Shown here piece after piece: positions 40,503 to 49,680 of a DNA stretch of 64,000 nt. Position numbers and translations under genes: made by a program. This stretch comes from Streptomyces lichenis. Its GTDB lineage: Bacteria > Actinomycetota > Actinomycetes > Streptomycetales > Streptomycetaceae. The DNA lies in contig NZ_JALPTH010000031.1 in the NCBI RefSeq assembly GCF_023218175.1, positions 1-64,000 on the forward strand, read 5' to 3'. The notes below the pieces were generated by a model that did not search any database, was not told where the DNA came from, and was given only the letters and a program-made list of their open reading frames with translations. The stretch's first letter is position 1, and every line of letters begins with the position of its first letter.

Positions 40503-41504
40503 TCAGATGTTGTAGATGTCGGTCTTGTAGCGGGCCAGGTTGGCCGGGTCGCGGAAGAACTCCACGGTCCGGGCGAGCCCCTCCTCCAGGTCGTGCGCCG
40601 GGGCCCAGCCGGTGGCCTCGCGCAGCCGGGTGGCGTCGGCGACCAGCCGCATCACCTCGGAGGCCGCCGGCCGCAGCCGCTGCTCGTCCTCCCGGACGTC
40701 GAGGTCGGCGGACATCACCTTGCCGATCAGCCGGACCAGGTCGCCGACCGATATCTCGCCCCCGGTACCGGCGTTGAAGGTCCGGCCCACCACCTGCCCG
40801 GCGGGCGCGGTGCCCACCGCGAGGAAGGCGGCGGCGGTGTCGGCGACGAAGCAGAAGTCCCGGGTCGGCCGCAGGTCGCCCAGGGTGATGGTGCGCGAGC
40901 CGGCCGCCACCTGGCCGATCACGGTGGGGATCACCGCCCGCATGGACTGGCGCGGGCCGTAGGTGTTGAAGGGGCGCAGGGTCACCACGGGGGTGTCGAA
41001 GCTGGCGTGGTAGCTGTCCGCGAGGCGGTCCCCGCCGGCCTTGGAAGCGGCGTACGGGGACTGGGTGTTGATCGGGTGGTCCTCGGTGATCGGCACGGTC
41101 TGCGCGGTCCCGTAGGTCTCGCTGGTGGAGGTGTGCACCAGCCGCGGGGTGCCCAGCGCCCGTACCGCCTCCAGCACGTTGAGGGTGCCGGTGACATTGG
41201 TGTCCACATAGCTGTGCGGCGCCTGGTAGGAGTACGGGATCGCGATCAGCGCGGCCAGGTGGTAGACGGCGTCCGCGCCCTCGGCGAGCGCCCGCACCGA
41301 GCCGGGGTCGCGGACGTCGCCGAGCACGATCTCCACCTGGTCCAGCACGTCCTTGGGCAGCACCTCCAGCCAGCCGTAGGAGGAGAAGGAGTTGTACTGC
41401 GCCATGGCGCGCACCCGGTGCCCGGAGGCCACCAGGGCCTGGGTGAGGTGGGAGCCGATGAAGCCGTCGGCGCCGGTGACCGCGGCGAGCGGGCTGGAGG
41501 TCAT
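40503..41504 (-). CDS. NDP-sugar epimerase/4,6-dehydratase (LegB-type SDR)
   Basis: A 333-residue extended SDR: AAVTGADGFIGSHLTQAL for NAD, then YNSFSSYGWLEVLPKD, HLAALIAIPYSYQAPHSYVD, the Ser-rich HTSTSETYG and the YxxxK in SPYAASKAGGD, and TLRPFNTYGPRQ. The YNSFxSxGWL segment is a mark of the LegB/GDP-sugar dehydratase-like subgroup, whose relatives use UDP-GlcNAc-type donors. In this operon a role as UDP-HexNAc 4-epimerase or dehydratase feeding a galactosamine polymer is plausible but inferred. A GAGGA ribosome site lies 8 nt before the ATG. Confidence 0.85.
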   Translation of the reverse strand: MTSSPLAAVTGADGFIGSHLTQALVASGHRVRAMAQYNSFSSYGWLEVLPKDVLDQVEIVLGDVRDPGSVRALAEGADAVYHLAALIAIPYSYQAPHSYVDTNVTGTLNVLEAVRALGTPRLVHTSTSETYGTAQTVPITEDHPINTQSPYAASKAGGDRLADSYHASFDTPVVTLRPFNTYGPRQSMRAVIPTVIGQVAAGSRTITLGDLRPTRDFCFVADTAAAFLAVGTAPAGQVVGRTFNAGTGGEISVGDLVRLIGKVMSADLDVREDEQRLRPAASEVMRLVADATRLREATGWAPAHDLEEGLARTVEFFRDPANLARYKTDIYNI

Positions 41505-41564
41505 GAGCGGGATCCTCTATTCCGTAAGGGAGTTCGTGGCAGGGAGCGGTCGGGCTGGTACGGC

Positions 41565-42920
41565 TCAGACGTGTGCGGAGGGGCGGCCCAGCAGGCGTAC
41601 GGCGACGGCCGCCAGCAGCGCCGCCGCGCCGGTACACACCAGCCAGGCCCAGGGCCAGGGGGAGCCGCCCAGGGTGATGCCCTCGCCGCTGGACCAGGCC
41701 GGGCCCGCGGTGGCCGCGGCGATGGCCGCCGCGGCCGGCAGGCAGATCGCCGCCGTCGGCCAGGCGGTGCCGAACGCCTGGAGCAGCAGCGCGATCCACA
41801 GCACCGCGGCGAGCGCGACCAGCCCCACCGGGTCCGCCCCGGTGAGCAGCGCGGCCGGGATCAGCGGCACCAGGTAGAGGCCCAGGCAGAGGGCGAGCGT
41901 GCGTACGGTGCGCAGCACGAAGCCGCGCACGGTGGTGGAGGCCCGCAGCGCCGCCACCGACAGGCCCCGGAAGCGGTAGAGCAGCCATTCGGCCGGGCCC
42001 ATGCTGACGGTCAGCGCCACCACGGCCAGCGGGTGCCCGGCGCCCGCGGTGAGCACCAGCACCCCGGCCGCCAGCCCGAACAGCCCGTACGGGAGGGAGG
42101 GCAGGTACGGGACGCGGGGGCCGTCCCCGGCCGGGTCGGCCCGCAGGGCGCCGGCCACCACGAAGGCCGCCACCGCCGCGGCCGCCGCCACGGTGGCCAG
42201 CACCAGCGCGATCCGCAGCAGCGGGCCCGGCTCCCACCAGGGCAGCGCCGCCGCCCCGCCGGCCAGCGGGGCCAGCACCGCCAGCAGCGATCGCTCGCGG
42301 CCCAGCACCAGCAGCACCCCGGCGGCCGCCAGGTACACCGACTGGGCCAGCGCCGCCCACAGCACCACCGGGTGGGCGCCGGCCACCGCCAGCGCCGACC
42401 CGGTGGCCAGCGCCGCGCCGAGCGGCGCCCCGGTGAGCAGCACCAGACCGGCCTCCCGGCGCCCCGCGTTCAGCCGGACGTAGGTGCGGTGGCCCAGCCC
42501 CTGCCCCCAGGCCCAGGACACCAGCCCGGCGACCACCAGGCCCGGTACCGCCCCGGTGCCCCGCAGCAGCGGCGCCACCAGCAGATACGCCAGCCCGGGC
42601 AGGGCGAACAGCACCCCGCGCAGCATGCAGCGCACATGGTCCGGCGCCCAGGCGTCGGCCCCCGCCGGCGGGTCCGGGAAGGAGCGAGGCACCCGCCGGT
42701 AGAGGTCCTCGGCCAGCGAGAACAGGTCGGGGTGGCCGTAGCGCTCGCGTATCTGCTCGCCGGTCAGCCCCTCGGACTCCAGCAGCGCCGCCACCTCGTA
42801 GGGGTGCACCGCGCTGCCCGCCCGGTCGGCCAGCTCCGCCGCCAGCTCGTCCACCGGTCCGGCGACCCGCAGGGTCACCGTGTCGCTGTCCAGGGTGTGC
42901 CCGGCGGTCCGGCGGCTCAT
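41565..42920 (-). CDS. Polytopic membrane protein at the PelG position
   Basis: A 451-residue protein. Residues 1-95 are soluble and helical (VDELAAELADRAGSAVHPYE, LTGEQIRERYGHPDLFSLAE); then about 12 hydrophobic segments run to the end. I do not recognise the family. Size (PelG is about 456 residues), predicted segment number and place directly after a PelF-like gene fit an exopolysaccharide transporter of the PelG type, but the soluble N-terminal domain is unlike PelG. GAGGAG lies 9 nt before the ATG, which overlaps the glycosyltransferase stop (ATGA), showing tight coupling. Confidence 0.65.
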   Translation of the reverse strand: MSRRTAGHTLDSDTVTLRVAGPVDELAAELADRAGSAVHPYEVAALLESEGLTGEQIRERYGHPDLFSLAEDLYRRVPRSFPDPPAGADAWAPDHVRCMLRGVLFALPGLAYLLVAPLLRGTGAVPGLVVAGLVSWAWGQGLGHRTYVRLNAGRREAGLVLLTGAPLGAALATGSALAVAGAHPVVLWAALAQSVYLAAAGVLLVLGRERSLLAVLAPLAGGAAALPWWEPGPLLRIALVLATVAAAAAVAAFVVAGALRADPAGDGPRVPYLPSLPYGLFGLAAGVLVLTAGAGHPLAVVALTVSMGPAEWLLYRFRGLSVAALRASTTVRGFVLRTVRTLALCLGLYLVPLIPAALLTGADPVGLVALAAVLWIALLLQAFGTAWPTAAICLPAAAAIAAATAGPAWSSGEGITLGGSPWPWAWLVCTGAAALLAAVAVRLLGRPSAHV

Positions 42921-44428
42921 CCGGCCACGCTCCTCGGCCCGGCCGCCGCGCCGGCGGCGGGTGTCCCGGCGTCCGGCTTCCGGTACGTCCCGGCGGCCAG
43001 CTCCAGGTAGATGGCGCGGAAGGTGTCCACGGTCTGCCGCAGGGTGAACTGCTCGATCACCCGCAGCCGGGCCGCCTCGCCCATCGCCGCCCGGCGCGGC
43101 GGGTCGGCCAGCAGGGTGAGGACGGCCTCCGCCATCGCCCGCGGATCGCGCGGCGGGACCACCAGACCGGTGTCCCCGACCGCCTCCCGGACCCCGCCCA
43201 CATCGGTGGAGACCGTGGCCCGGCCGCAGGACATCGCCTCGATCAGGGTGAACGGGAAGCCCTCGCTGATGCTGGAGAGCATCACCACACTGCCCGCCGC
43301 GTAGGCGTCCCGGATGTCGTCCACCCGGCCCTCGAACGCCACCGCCTCGCCGAGCCCCAGCGAGCGGGCCAGCTCCTCGCAGTGCTCCCGGTACGCCTCG
43401 CCGCCCCGCGGGGTGCCGCCGAACATCCGCAGCCGCGCCGCCGGCACCCGCTCGCGGACCAGGGCGAACGCCCGGATCAGGGTCTGAAGGTCCTTGATCG
43501 GGTCCACCCGGCCCGCCCAGCTGAGCACCGGCCCGGCCGGCTCCGGTCCGGCGGCCGGGAAGGCCGCCGGGTCCACCCCGTTGTAGACGGTGCGGATCAG
43601 CGCCGGGTCGGCGCCGCCCTGCTCCTCCCACAGCCGGTTGTAGCGGTTGCCCGGGGTGATCAGCGCGGCCCGCCGGTAGGTCTCCCCGGCCAGCAGCCGG
43701 AAGAAGCCCAGCAGCACCGCCCTCACCGGCCAGCGGTAGGGCGAGCTGCGGTAACTCAGGTACCGCTCCCGCAGGTAGACCCCGTGCTCGGTCAGCAGCA
43801 GCGGCACCCCGTGCTCGTGCAGTCCGGTGAGGCCCGGCAGCACGGCTATCCCGCCGCTGACCGCGTGGGAGACCCCGGTGCGCGGCGGCTCGGCGGCCAG
43901 CGGGCGCAGCGCGTGCTCCAGCAGACTGGTCGCGGTCACCGCGTCGTGCAGGGTCGGCCGGGCCTCGCGTACCTCCAGGCCCGGGCGGTTCCACACCCCG
44001 GCCAGCACCCGCACCGCCCGGTCCGAGCGGAGCGCCGGGCTGAGCAGTCCGTCCCGGGCGGCCGCCGCCAGCACGTAGAGCGCGGGCCCGAACCCCTCCT
44101 CCTCGGCCGGGTCGAGCAGCGCGGCGAGGAAGTGCTCGTACGCGGTCATCAGGAGGCGCTCGCGGCGGCCGCGCGGCGGTGAACCGGGCGGCGCCGGGCC
44201 CCACATGGGTACCGAGACCACCTCGGCGACCTGCGGGGGCAGCTCCCAGGCGAGCGGTTCGCGGCCGTTGCCGGTGACCGCCATGACCTGGAAGGCCAGA
44301 TCGGGCATGCCCTGGACGAGCTGGTCGCACCAGACGCTGACCCCGCCGTGGCTGTGCGGGTAGGTGCCTTCGGTGAGCAGGGTGACGTGCGCCGCGCCAG
44401 GGTGGGGCGCGCCGGACTGAACGTGCAT
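42917..44428 (-). CDS. PelF-like GT4 glycosyltransferase
   Basis: A 503-residue cytosolic GT-B enzyme. Seen: LLTEGTYPHSHGGVSVWCDQ at the start, the PelF hallmark; LLLTEHGVYLRERYLSY; the donor domain with PGNRYNRLW, RTVYNGVDP, LSWAGRVDPIKDLQTLIRAF, and the retaining-enzyme motif SISEGFPFTLIEAMSCG with its two Glu residues. PelF uses UDP-GalNAc/GlcNAc to polymerise Pel; fungal GAG uses a related GT4. GGAG lies 7 nt before the ATG. The enzyme is the likely polymerase of the operon. Confidence 0.88.
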   Translation of the reverse strand: MHVQSGAPHPGAAHVTLLTEGTYPHSHGGVSVWCDQLVQGMPDLAFQVMAVTGNGREPLAWELPPQVAEVVSVPMWGPAPPGSPPRGRRERLLMTAYEHFLAALLDPAEEEGFGPALYVLAAAARDGLLSPALRSDRAVRVLAGVWNRPGLEVREARPTLHDAVTATSLLEHALRPLAAEPPRTGVSHAVSGGIAVLPGLTGLHEHGVPLLLTEHGVYLRERYLSYRSSPYRWPVRAVLLGFFRLLAGETYRRAALITPGNRYNRLWEEQGGADPALIRTVYNGVDPAAFPAAGPEPAGPVLSWAGRVDPIKDLQTLIRAFALVRERVPAARLRMFGGTPRGGEAYREHCEELARSLGLGEAVAFEGRVDDIRDAYAAGSVVMLSSISEGFPFTLIEAMSCGRATVSTDVGGVREAVGDTGLVVPPRDPRAMAEAVLTLLADPPRRAAMGEAARLRVIEQFTLRQTVDTFRAIYLELAAGTYRKPDAGTPAAGAAAGPRSVAG

Positions 44429-44521
44429 GGTGGTGCTCCGCGGCAGCAGGGGCCGGCCTGTGGTGCCCCCGCCGGTGTGCGGCCGGCGGGGGTGGGACGG
44501 GGCCGGGCAGGGGAGGTGGGG

Positions 44522-46669
44522 TCAGCGCTCGGCGCCGTACGGGACGGGGCGGGCGACCCCAGCCGGCACCGGGGTCCGCGGCGGCGGACCGTGGCGCTCG
44601 GCCACCCCCGGGGCGTGGGCGGCGGGCGCCGCGGGCGGGGCCGGCAGGTCCAGGACCAGGGTGCCGTCCGCCCCGGCCGCGACCCGGCCGGAGAGAGTCC
44701 CGGCGTACGGCTCGCCGAAGGCGCCGCCCTCGCCGTCCGTGCCGATCCGGGTGCCCGCGGGCAGGGTGGCGGCCACCGGGACGCCTTCGGGCGCGCTCAC
44801 CGTCACCGTGTCGCCGATCCGGTACGCGGTGACCCGGTCCGCGGCCAGCGCCGCGTCCCAGGCCGCGCGGTCGCGCAGCTCGGCGCCGATGGCGCTCATC
44901 GGCAGGTTGACCAGCGGGGTGCTGTCGGCGAACAGCCCCTGGTAGGCGTCGAGGACGCCGTCGAGGACCGGGTAGCCGATGCGGTCCTCGGCCAGGTTCG
45001 ACTGGTGGACGAAGTGCGGCTTGGGGTCGCCGGAGAGCACATGGCCCAGCGCGGTCCGGGTCTCCAGCGGCACGATGTGGCCGGTGTAGCCGGTGGCGGG
45101 GTCCAGCGGGGCGTCCAGGCAGGTGGTGCCGGGGAGGTTCTCGCACAGTCCGCTGCCGCCCTGGGCGCGGCTGGTGTAGATCCAGTTGTACTCGTCGACC
45201 TGCTCGGCCACCCGGCCCGCGTTGTAGAAGATGTTGATCGGGTGGCGTGCCACGGTGAGCGCCGAGCCGACCGGACGCTGGCCCGGGTCGCGGGAGTTGT
45301 CCGCCCCCAGCCAGGAGACCACGTGGGCGGTGAGCGAGGGCGCCAGCTGCGGGTTGTCCTCCGGCTGCTGCGGCAGCAGCCTCAGCCCGGAGTGCTCGCC
45401 GGTCACCAACTCGCCCGCGCGCACGGTCAGTCCGGCCTGCTCGGCCCAGCGCTGGTTGTCGGCGATCTGGTGGTCCAGCTCGGCCCGGCTCACCCACTTG
45501 GTCGTGCCGTCCGGGCCCACCGCGCATGTCCACGGCACGGTCGACACGTCCTGCTCGCAGCCCAGGTACGGGTGGTCGTAGGTGTGGTTGATCCAGCGGT
45601 ACGTCTCGCGGTCGGCTACCAGCCGGTCGGCGGTGGGGTCGGCGCCGCCGTTCTCCTCGCGGTGCTCGACGCTGCCGCCGCCGTTGAACGCCATGTCCAG
45701 GGTGAAGCCGCGGCGCCGCGACCAGTCGGTGGCGTACGCCACGTCGTCCGGGGTCATCCGGATCGGGTTCGGCGTGCCGGTGCCCGGGGCGCAGTCCACG
45801 TCCCCCGGGGTGCAGTTGAGCGTGCTGTCCCAGCGGTCGTCGGCCGCGAAGACGTCGTCCACATGGACCGCGAAGTGGTTCCGGGAGGTGCCCAGTCGCA
45901 CCGACTGGGTCATCCAGTCCACGATGCCCCGGGCCAGCAGCCGGAACTGCTGCTGGTGCTGGTTGTAGGCGAAGGTCACCACCAGCTCGCGCCGCCCGTC
46001 GTGGCGGTACTCGCCGACCAGCACCCCGCGGCCGGTGCGGCCGGGGATCGGCGCCTCCACATAGGTGGTGAAGTCGGCCCCGGTGGCGGGCTTGGAGAGG
46101 AAGGCGTAACTCTCGCTGACGGTGGGTGAGTTGTCCTCGAAGGGCACGGCGCCGTCCAGATAGCCGAACGGGCCGGAGCGGCCGGCCGCGGTGACCTCGG
46201 CGCGCACCCCGTCCACGGAGCCCAGATAGCCCCCGTACACCGGGTAGTCGAGCCCGTTCTGCGGCCGGGCGTAGGTGTAGGCGTCCACCTGCGGCACGCC
46301 GTACGCCTTCTCGTAGGCGACCAGCGCCGCCATCTCGGCCGAACCGGCCGGGAACGGCTCGTCGTTGGGCAGCACCACGGCCTGGTACTTCGCCCGTGGC
46401 CGCCCGTCCACCGTGTCTGCCAGGAACGCCGCGTCGATCACCGGCCGGTTCGGCCGGGTCAGGTCCACGAGTGTGTACGGCGTGCCGGCACCGGCCAGTT
46501 CGGCGGCGATCGCCGCGGTGGCCGGTCCGCCGTCCGAGACCACCAGGACGCGCAGGTCGACCCGTACCGCCTCGGCGGCGGCCGCCGAGGCGAGCGGCGC
46601 GGCCGGCACGCCTGATCCGAGCAGCAGCACACCGGCGGTCAGCATGGCCGTGCGCAGACTCCGCTTCAT
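44522..46669 (-). CDS. Agd3-like secreted polysaccharide deacetylase
   Basis: A 715-residue exported protein with a signal peptide (about 1-33). An N-terminal Rossmann-like part (VRVDLRVLVVSDGGPATAAI, KYQAVVLPNDEPF) is followed by a carbohydrate-binding-like region, and then a NodB-type deacetylase core: metal Asp in FAVHVDDVFAADDRWD (Asp 271/272), metal His in WINHTYDHPY (His 362 and 366), and later HSGLRLLPQQ and HPINIFYNAG. This layout resembles fungal Agd3, which N-deacetylates galactosaminogalactan, and substitutes for the deacetylase half of PelA. First gene of the operon; GGAGG lies 11 nt before the ATG. Deacetylation would make the polymer cationic and adhesive. Confidence 0.82.
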   Translation of the reverse strand: MKRSLRTAMLTAGVLLLGSGVPAAPLASAAAAEAVRVDLRVLVVSDGGPATAAIAAELAGAGTPYTLVDLTRPNRPVIDAAFLADTVDGRPRAKYQAVVLPNDEPFPAGSAEMAALVAYEKAYGVPQVDAYTYARPQNGLDYPVYGGYLGSVDGVRAEVTAAGRSGPFGYLDGAVPFEDNSPTVSESYAFLSKPATGADFTTYVEAPIPGRTGRGVLVGEYRHDGRRELVVTFAYNQHQQQFRLLARGIVDWMTQSVRLGTSRNHFAVHVDDVFAADDRWDSTLNCTPGDVDCAPGTGTPNPIRMTPDDVAYATDWSRRRGFTLDMAFNGGGSVEHREENGGADPTADRLVADRETYRWINHTYDHPYLGCEQDVSTVPWTCAVGPDGTTKWVSRAELDHQIADNQRWAEQAGLTVRAGELVTGEHSGLRLLPQQPEDNPQLAPSLTAHVVSWLGADNSRDPGQRPVGSALTVARHPINIFYNAGRVAEQVDEYNWIYTSRAQGGSGLCENLPGTTCLDAPLDPATGYTGHIVPLETRTALGHVLSGDPKPHFVHQSNLAEDRIGYPVLDGVLDAYQGLFADSTPLVNLPMSAIGAELRDRAAWDAALAADRVTAYRIGDTVTVSAPEGVPVAATLPAGTRIGTDGEGGAFGEPYAGTLSGRVAAGADGTLVLDLPAPPAAPAAHAPGVAERHGPPPRTPVPAGVARPVPYGAER

Positions 46670-47138
46670 GCGGTGACATCCCTCCCCATGGAGCGGTCCC
46701 GGTTTCCCCCTCCGGGCACGCCCCCATCCCCCCGGCCCGACCGGCGCCCGCTTCCGGGGCCGTCGCGCCGCTCCGACGCGTCACATAGTGCGGCCTGTGT
46801 GGATGCTTCGTGTGCATGACGTGGAACATGGCGCAAAAACGCGGCCGTAATCCGGCCGTCGCGGGGCAGGTGAACGGCCCCTCCGCCATCCTTCCGTGCT
46901 TCTCCCCGGACCACCGCCCGACCCGTGTCCTGGGCGTTCGGGACACGGGCCGAGCGGTGTCCGGCGCGGTGGCGGGGCATGGGCCCGGGGCATGTGCGCC
47001 AGGCGTCGGCGCCGCCACCGCCGAACCATCCACCCCACCGATGGTTTTCAGCCACGTGCGGACAGGTCGGGGGAGCCTGTCGCGACGCGCCCGGGCCACC
47101 GGCGGGTGCGGATGGGGCGCAGGGGGCGGGTGGTGCGG
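46670..47138. other. Upstream region of the exopolysaccharide operon, 469 bp
   Basis: No gene. The stretch 46795-46860 is the most AT-rich part of the area, includes CAAAAACG and a CGGCCG-TAATC-CGGCCG inverted repeat, and is the best place for the operon promoter, though no hexamer pair is convincing. The 5' leader would be more than 100 nt long. A separate hairpin at 46913-46958 closes the upstream gene. Confidence 0.5.
46913..46958. terminator. Hairpin with symmetric internal loop
   Basis: ACCGC/GCGGT outer arms and CCCGTGTCC (46922-46930) with GGACACGGG (46941-46949) inner arms, joined by identical CCGA internal-loop strands. It lies 180 nt past the stop of the secreted protein gene at 47139 and before the operon promoter region, so it probably insulates the two units. 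Confidence 0.65.
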
Positions 47139-47675
47139 TCAGGAACCGGCCGGTGCGCAGACGATCCGGGTCTCCGGCGTGGAGACGACGCCGTCCTTGG
47201 AGGACTGGCCGCCGTTGTACTCGTAGTAGAGGTACGAGTAGAAGCCGATGTACCCGTTGCAGCCGGAGTCCGGGGCGATCGTCAGGGCGATGTCCACGCT
47301 CCGCTGCGCGCCGGGCGGCACCGGGACCGCGTAGTTGACACTTAGGCTGGTGCCGCCGGTCCCCGAACAGGTCACGCCCTGGGCGGTGCAGGAATCGAAG
47401 CTGTACTTCAGGTCCGGGCGCTGGGTGGTCGGCCAGGTCGGCTGGATGGACTGGTAGACGAACCAGACGTCGGTGTCCTGGTTGTTGGTGAACGTCATGG
47501 TGACGTTCACGGTGGAGCCCGGGGTGGCGGTGGCCTGGCTGGTGGTGAAGACCAGGTCCGGCCCGGCCGCCGCGGCCCGGGGCGCGGCCGCGGCCGGCAG
47601 GGCCGTCCCGAGCAGCAGGGCGGCGAGGGCGAGCAGCGCGGTGAGGGACGCTCTGGTGAGGTGTGTGATCCGCAT
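47139..47675 (-). CDS. Secreted beta-sandwich protein
   Basis: A 178-residue exported protein: signal peptide to about residue 36 (ALLALAALLLGTALPAAAAP), then a single Ig-like/CARDB-type domain (PDLVFTTSQATATPGSTVNV, VTMTFTNNQDTDVWFVYQSI) with a Cys pair (DSCTAQGVTCSG) and a further pair near the end. No catalytic motif. ATG 47675 is chosen because the signal peptide starts there; TAGCGT lies 8 nt upstream. A matrix- or wall-associated role next to the exopolysaccharide operon is possible but unproven. Confidence 0.72.
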   Translation of the reverse strand: MRITHLTRASLTALLALAALLLGTALPAAAAPRAAAAGPDLVFTTSQATATPGSTVNVTMTFTNNQDTDVWFVYQSIQPTWPTTQRPDLKYSFDSCTAQGVTCSGTGGTSLSVNYAVPVPPGAQRSVDIALTIAPDSGCNGYIGFYSYLYYEYNGGQSSKDGVVSTPETRIVCAPAGS

Positions 47676-47913
47676 GGCGCGGCACGCTAGGACACCCCGC
47701 GCCGCCCCGTCTGCCCCCGTCCCCGGCGCCCGGCGCACACCCGGCTCGAACCGCACCGGCCCGCCCGCCGCCCCGCGCGCCGCGCGGAACGGGCCCGGGC
47801 CAGGGCGTGACCCTGTGTCAATCCGCGCTCACTGCGGGGCAGGTCGGCGGCGGCCCGCACAAGAGGAATGGCGGATTTCGGGCGGCTGCGGTCCGTACCG
47901 CGGGGCGCCCGGG

Positions 47914-49140
47914 TCAGCGGGCACCGGTCTGCCGCTTCCCCGCCGGGCGCAGCGCGGTGTACAGGCCGGCCCCGGCCGCCAGCAGGATGACGCAGCCCGC
48001 GAACACCAGCCCCGCCGTGCGCAGCCCCAGCCGTACGGCCAGCGCGCCCACGCCCACCACCGGCAGCGAGATGCCCAGATAGGCGACGGTGAAGAACGCC
48101 GAGATGGTGCCGCCGCGGTGCTCCGCCGGGGCCGCGCCGCTGACCAGGGTGAGCGCCGCGCGGAAGGCGAGCCCCTGGCCCACCCCGCCGCAGACCGCGC
48201 CGAGCACCAGCAGCGCCAGCGACTCGGCGAGCAGCGAGGAGCCCACCAGGGCCAGGCCCACCACCAGCACCCCGCATCCGGCGGGCAGCGCCCGGGACGC
48301 CCCGAGCCGCTGGGTCAGCGACTGCCCGGCCGTCGAGGCGGCGAAGACGGAGAAGACCACCGCCCCGGCGACGGCGTGGTCGGTGACGCCCAGGGTCTTG
48401 GCCGCGAAGCTCGGTGCGACCGCGGTGAACAGCCCCAGCAGGGAGAAGCCGGCGAACGCGGCCAGCGCGGCGGTACCGAAGACGCCCTTCACCTCGGGCG
48501 GGACCCGCAGCCCCTGGGGCCGCAACGGCGCCCGCCGGCGCGGGTGTTCCACCGTCTCCGGCAGCGACCAGGCCACCGAGGCCGCCACCGCGACCAGCCC
48601 GAGGTGGATCCAGAACGGCCAGGCCAGCGGGTGGGAGGTGTACTGGGCGAGCACCCCGGAGAGCAGCGGACCGCAGCCGAGGCCGCCCATGTTGGCGGCG
48701 GTGGCCGCGAAGCTCGCGCGCCCCTTCTGCTCCGGCCCGGCCAGCTCCAGCACGGCCGCGGTGGCCGCGCCGCTCAGCAGCCCGGCCGCCCCGCCCGAGA
48801 GCACCCGCCCCGCGAAGAGCAGCGGCAGCCCGGCCTCCAGCAGGAAGCACCCGGCACTCGCCGCCGAGAGCCCCATCGCCACCAGCAGCACCGGCCGGCG
48901 CCCCACCGCGTCGGAGTAGTTGCCGGCCAGCACCAGCACGGCGATGACCGCGACCGCGTACACCGCGAAGACCACGGTCACCATCAGCTCGGAGAAGCCG
49001 ATCTGCTCCTGGTACAGCCCGTACAGCGGGGTGGGCAGGGTCGTCCCCGCCATCCCGACGGCGAACACCAGCGCGGCGGCCAGGTACCCGGGATGCGACC
49101 CCGTGCGGCGAGCCCCCGCCGCGTCCTTGCGAGCGATCAT
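47914..49140 (-). CDS. MFS transporter, 12-TM (DHA1-like)
   Basis: A 408-residue membrane protein with 12 hydrophobic segments, motif A in LAGNYSDAVGRRPVLLVAMG (loop 2-3), a repeat-like version in TM8-9, and GRVLSGGAAGLLSGAA in TM4. It is a proton-linked efflux-type carrier; substrate unknown. There is no ribosome site; TAGGGT at 49147-49152 lies 6 nt before the ATG, so the mRNA is probably leaderless. Confidence 0.85.
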   Translation of the reverse strand: MIARKDAAGARRTGSHPGYLAAALVFAVGMAGTTLPTPLYGLYQEQIGFSELMVTVVFAVYAVAVIAVLVLAGNYSDAVGRRPVLLVAMGLSAASAGCFLLEAGLPLLFAGRVLSGGAAGLLSGAATAAVLELAGPEQKGRASFAATAANMGGLGCGPLLSGVLAQYTSHPLAWPFWIHLGLVAVAASVAWSLPETVEHPRRRAPLRPQGLRVPPEVKGVFGTAALAAFAGFSLLGLFTAVAPSFAAKTLGVTDHAVAGAVVFSVFAASTAGQSLTQRLGASRALPAGCGVLVVGLALVGSSLLAESLALLVLGAVCGGVGQGLAFRAALTLVSGAAPAEHRGGTISAFFTVAYLGISLPVVGVGALAVRLGLRTAGLVFAGCVILLAAGAGLYTALRPAGKRQTGAR

Positions 49141-49211
49141 CCCCGCACCCTACGGCCGCGAACCCGGTCACCGAGGATCCGGCACGGGGCCACCGGGGCG
49201 GTGGCGCGGGC

Positions 49212-49420
49212 GGTGTGGGGCGAGGGCCGGACCTGGGGAGGGCCGGGGCCCGGGCCGGGGCGGGGCGGTGTAGGGCCCGGGCCGGGCCTGGGGAGGGGCG
49301 GGGCCCGGGTCTGGGGTGGTGTGGGGCCCGGGCCGGGCCTGGGGAGGGGCGGGGCCCGGGTCTGGGGTGGTGTGGGGCGTGGCCGGGCCCGGGGAGGGGC
49401 GGGGCCCGGGTCTGGGGTGG
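49212..49420. repeat. 51-bp minisatellite
   Basis: Three nearly identical units start near 49267, 49318 and 49369 (period 51), with a diverged fourth unit from about 49212. Each unit includes GGGCCTGGGGAGGGGCGGGG and GGTCTGGGGTGGTGTGGGGC. One strand is very G-rich and could form G-quadruplexes. Confidence 0.8.
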
Positions 49421-49680
49421 GGAGGGCGCGATGTCGACCGGGGTCGGGTCGTGCGGGGCGCCACGTCGGGGGGTACGGGCGCGGGGCGCCGCCGTACGTG
49501 GAGGCTGGGCCTGGGCCTGGGCCGGGGGCGGCCTGTGTGTCGGCGCGGGCGCGTCGTGCGGCTGCCGCGCCGGGGGTGCGGGGGCAGGCGTACGCGAGGG
49601 CCAGTACGGGCACGGCCCGTACTGCCCTGGAACGGGGCGGGGCCCGGCCTCTTGGCTCCGGTCCCGGTGGGCCCTGCGGG

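Noticed and set aside
41565..47099. An 1844-codon minus-strand frame
   Set aside because: Only its last 451 codons (the membrane protein) are real. The rest is an out-of-frame shadow of the glycosyltransferase and deacetylase genes, whose own frames carry the family motifs.
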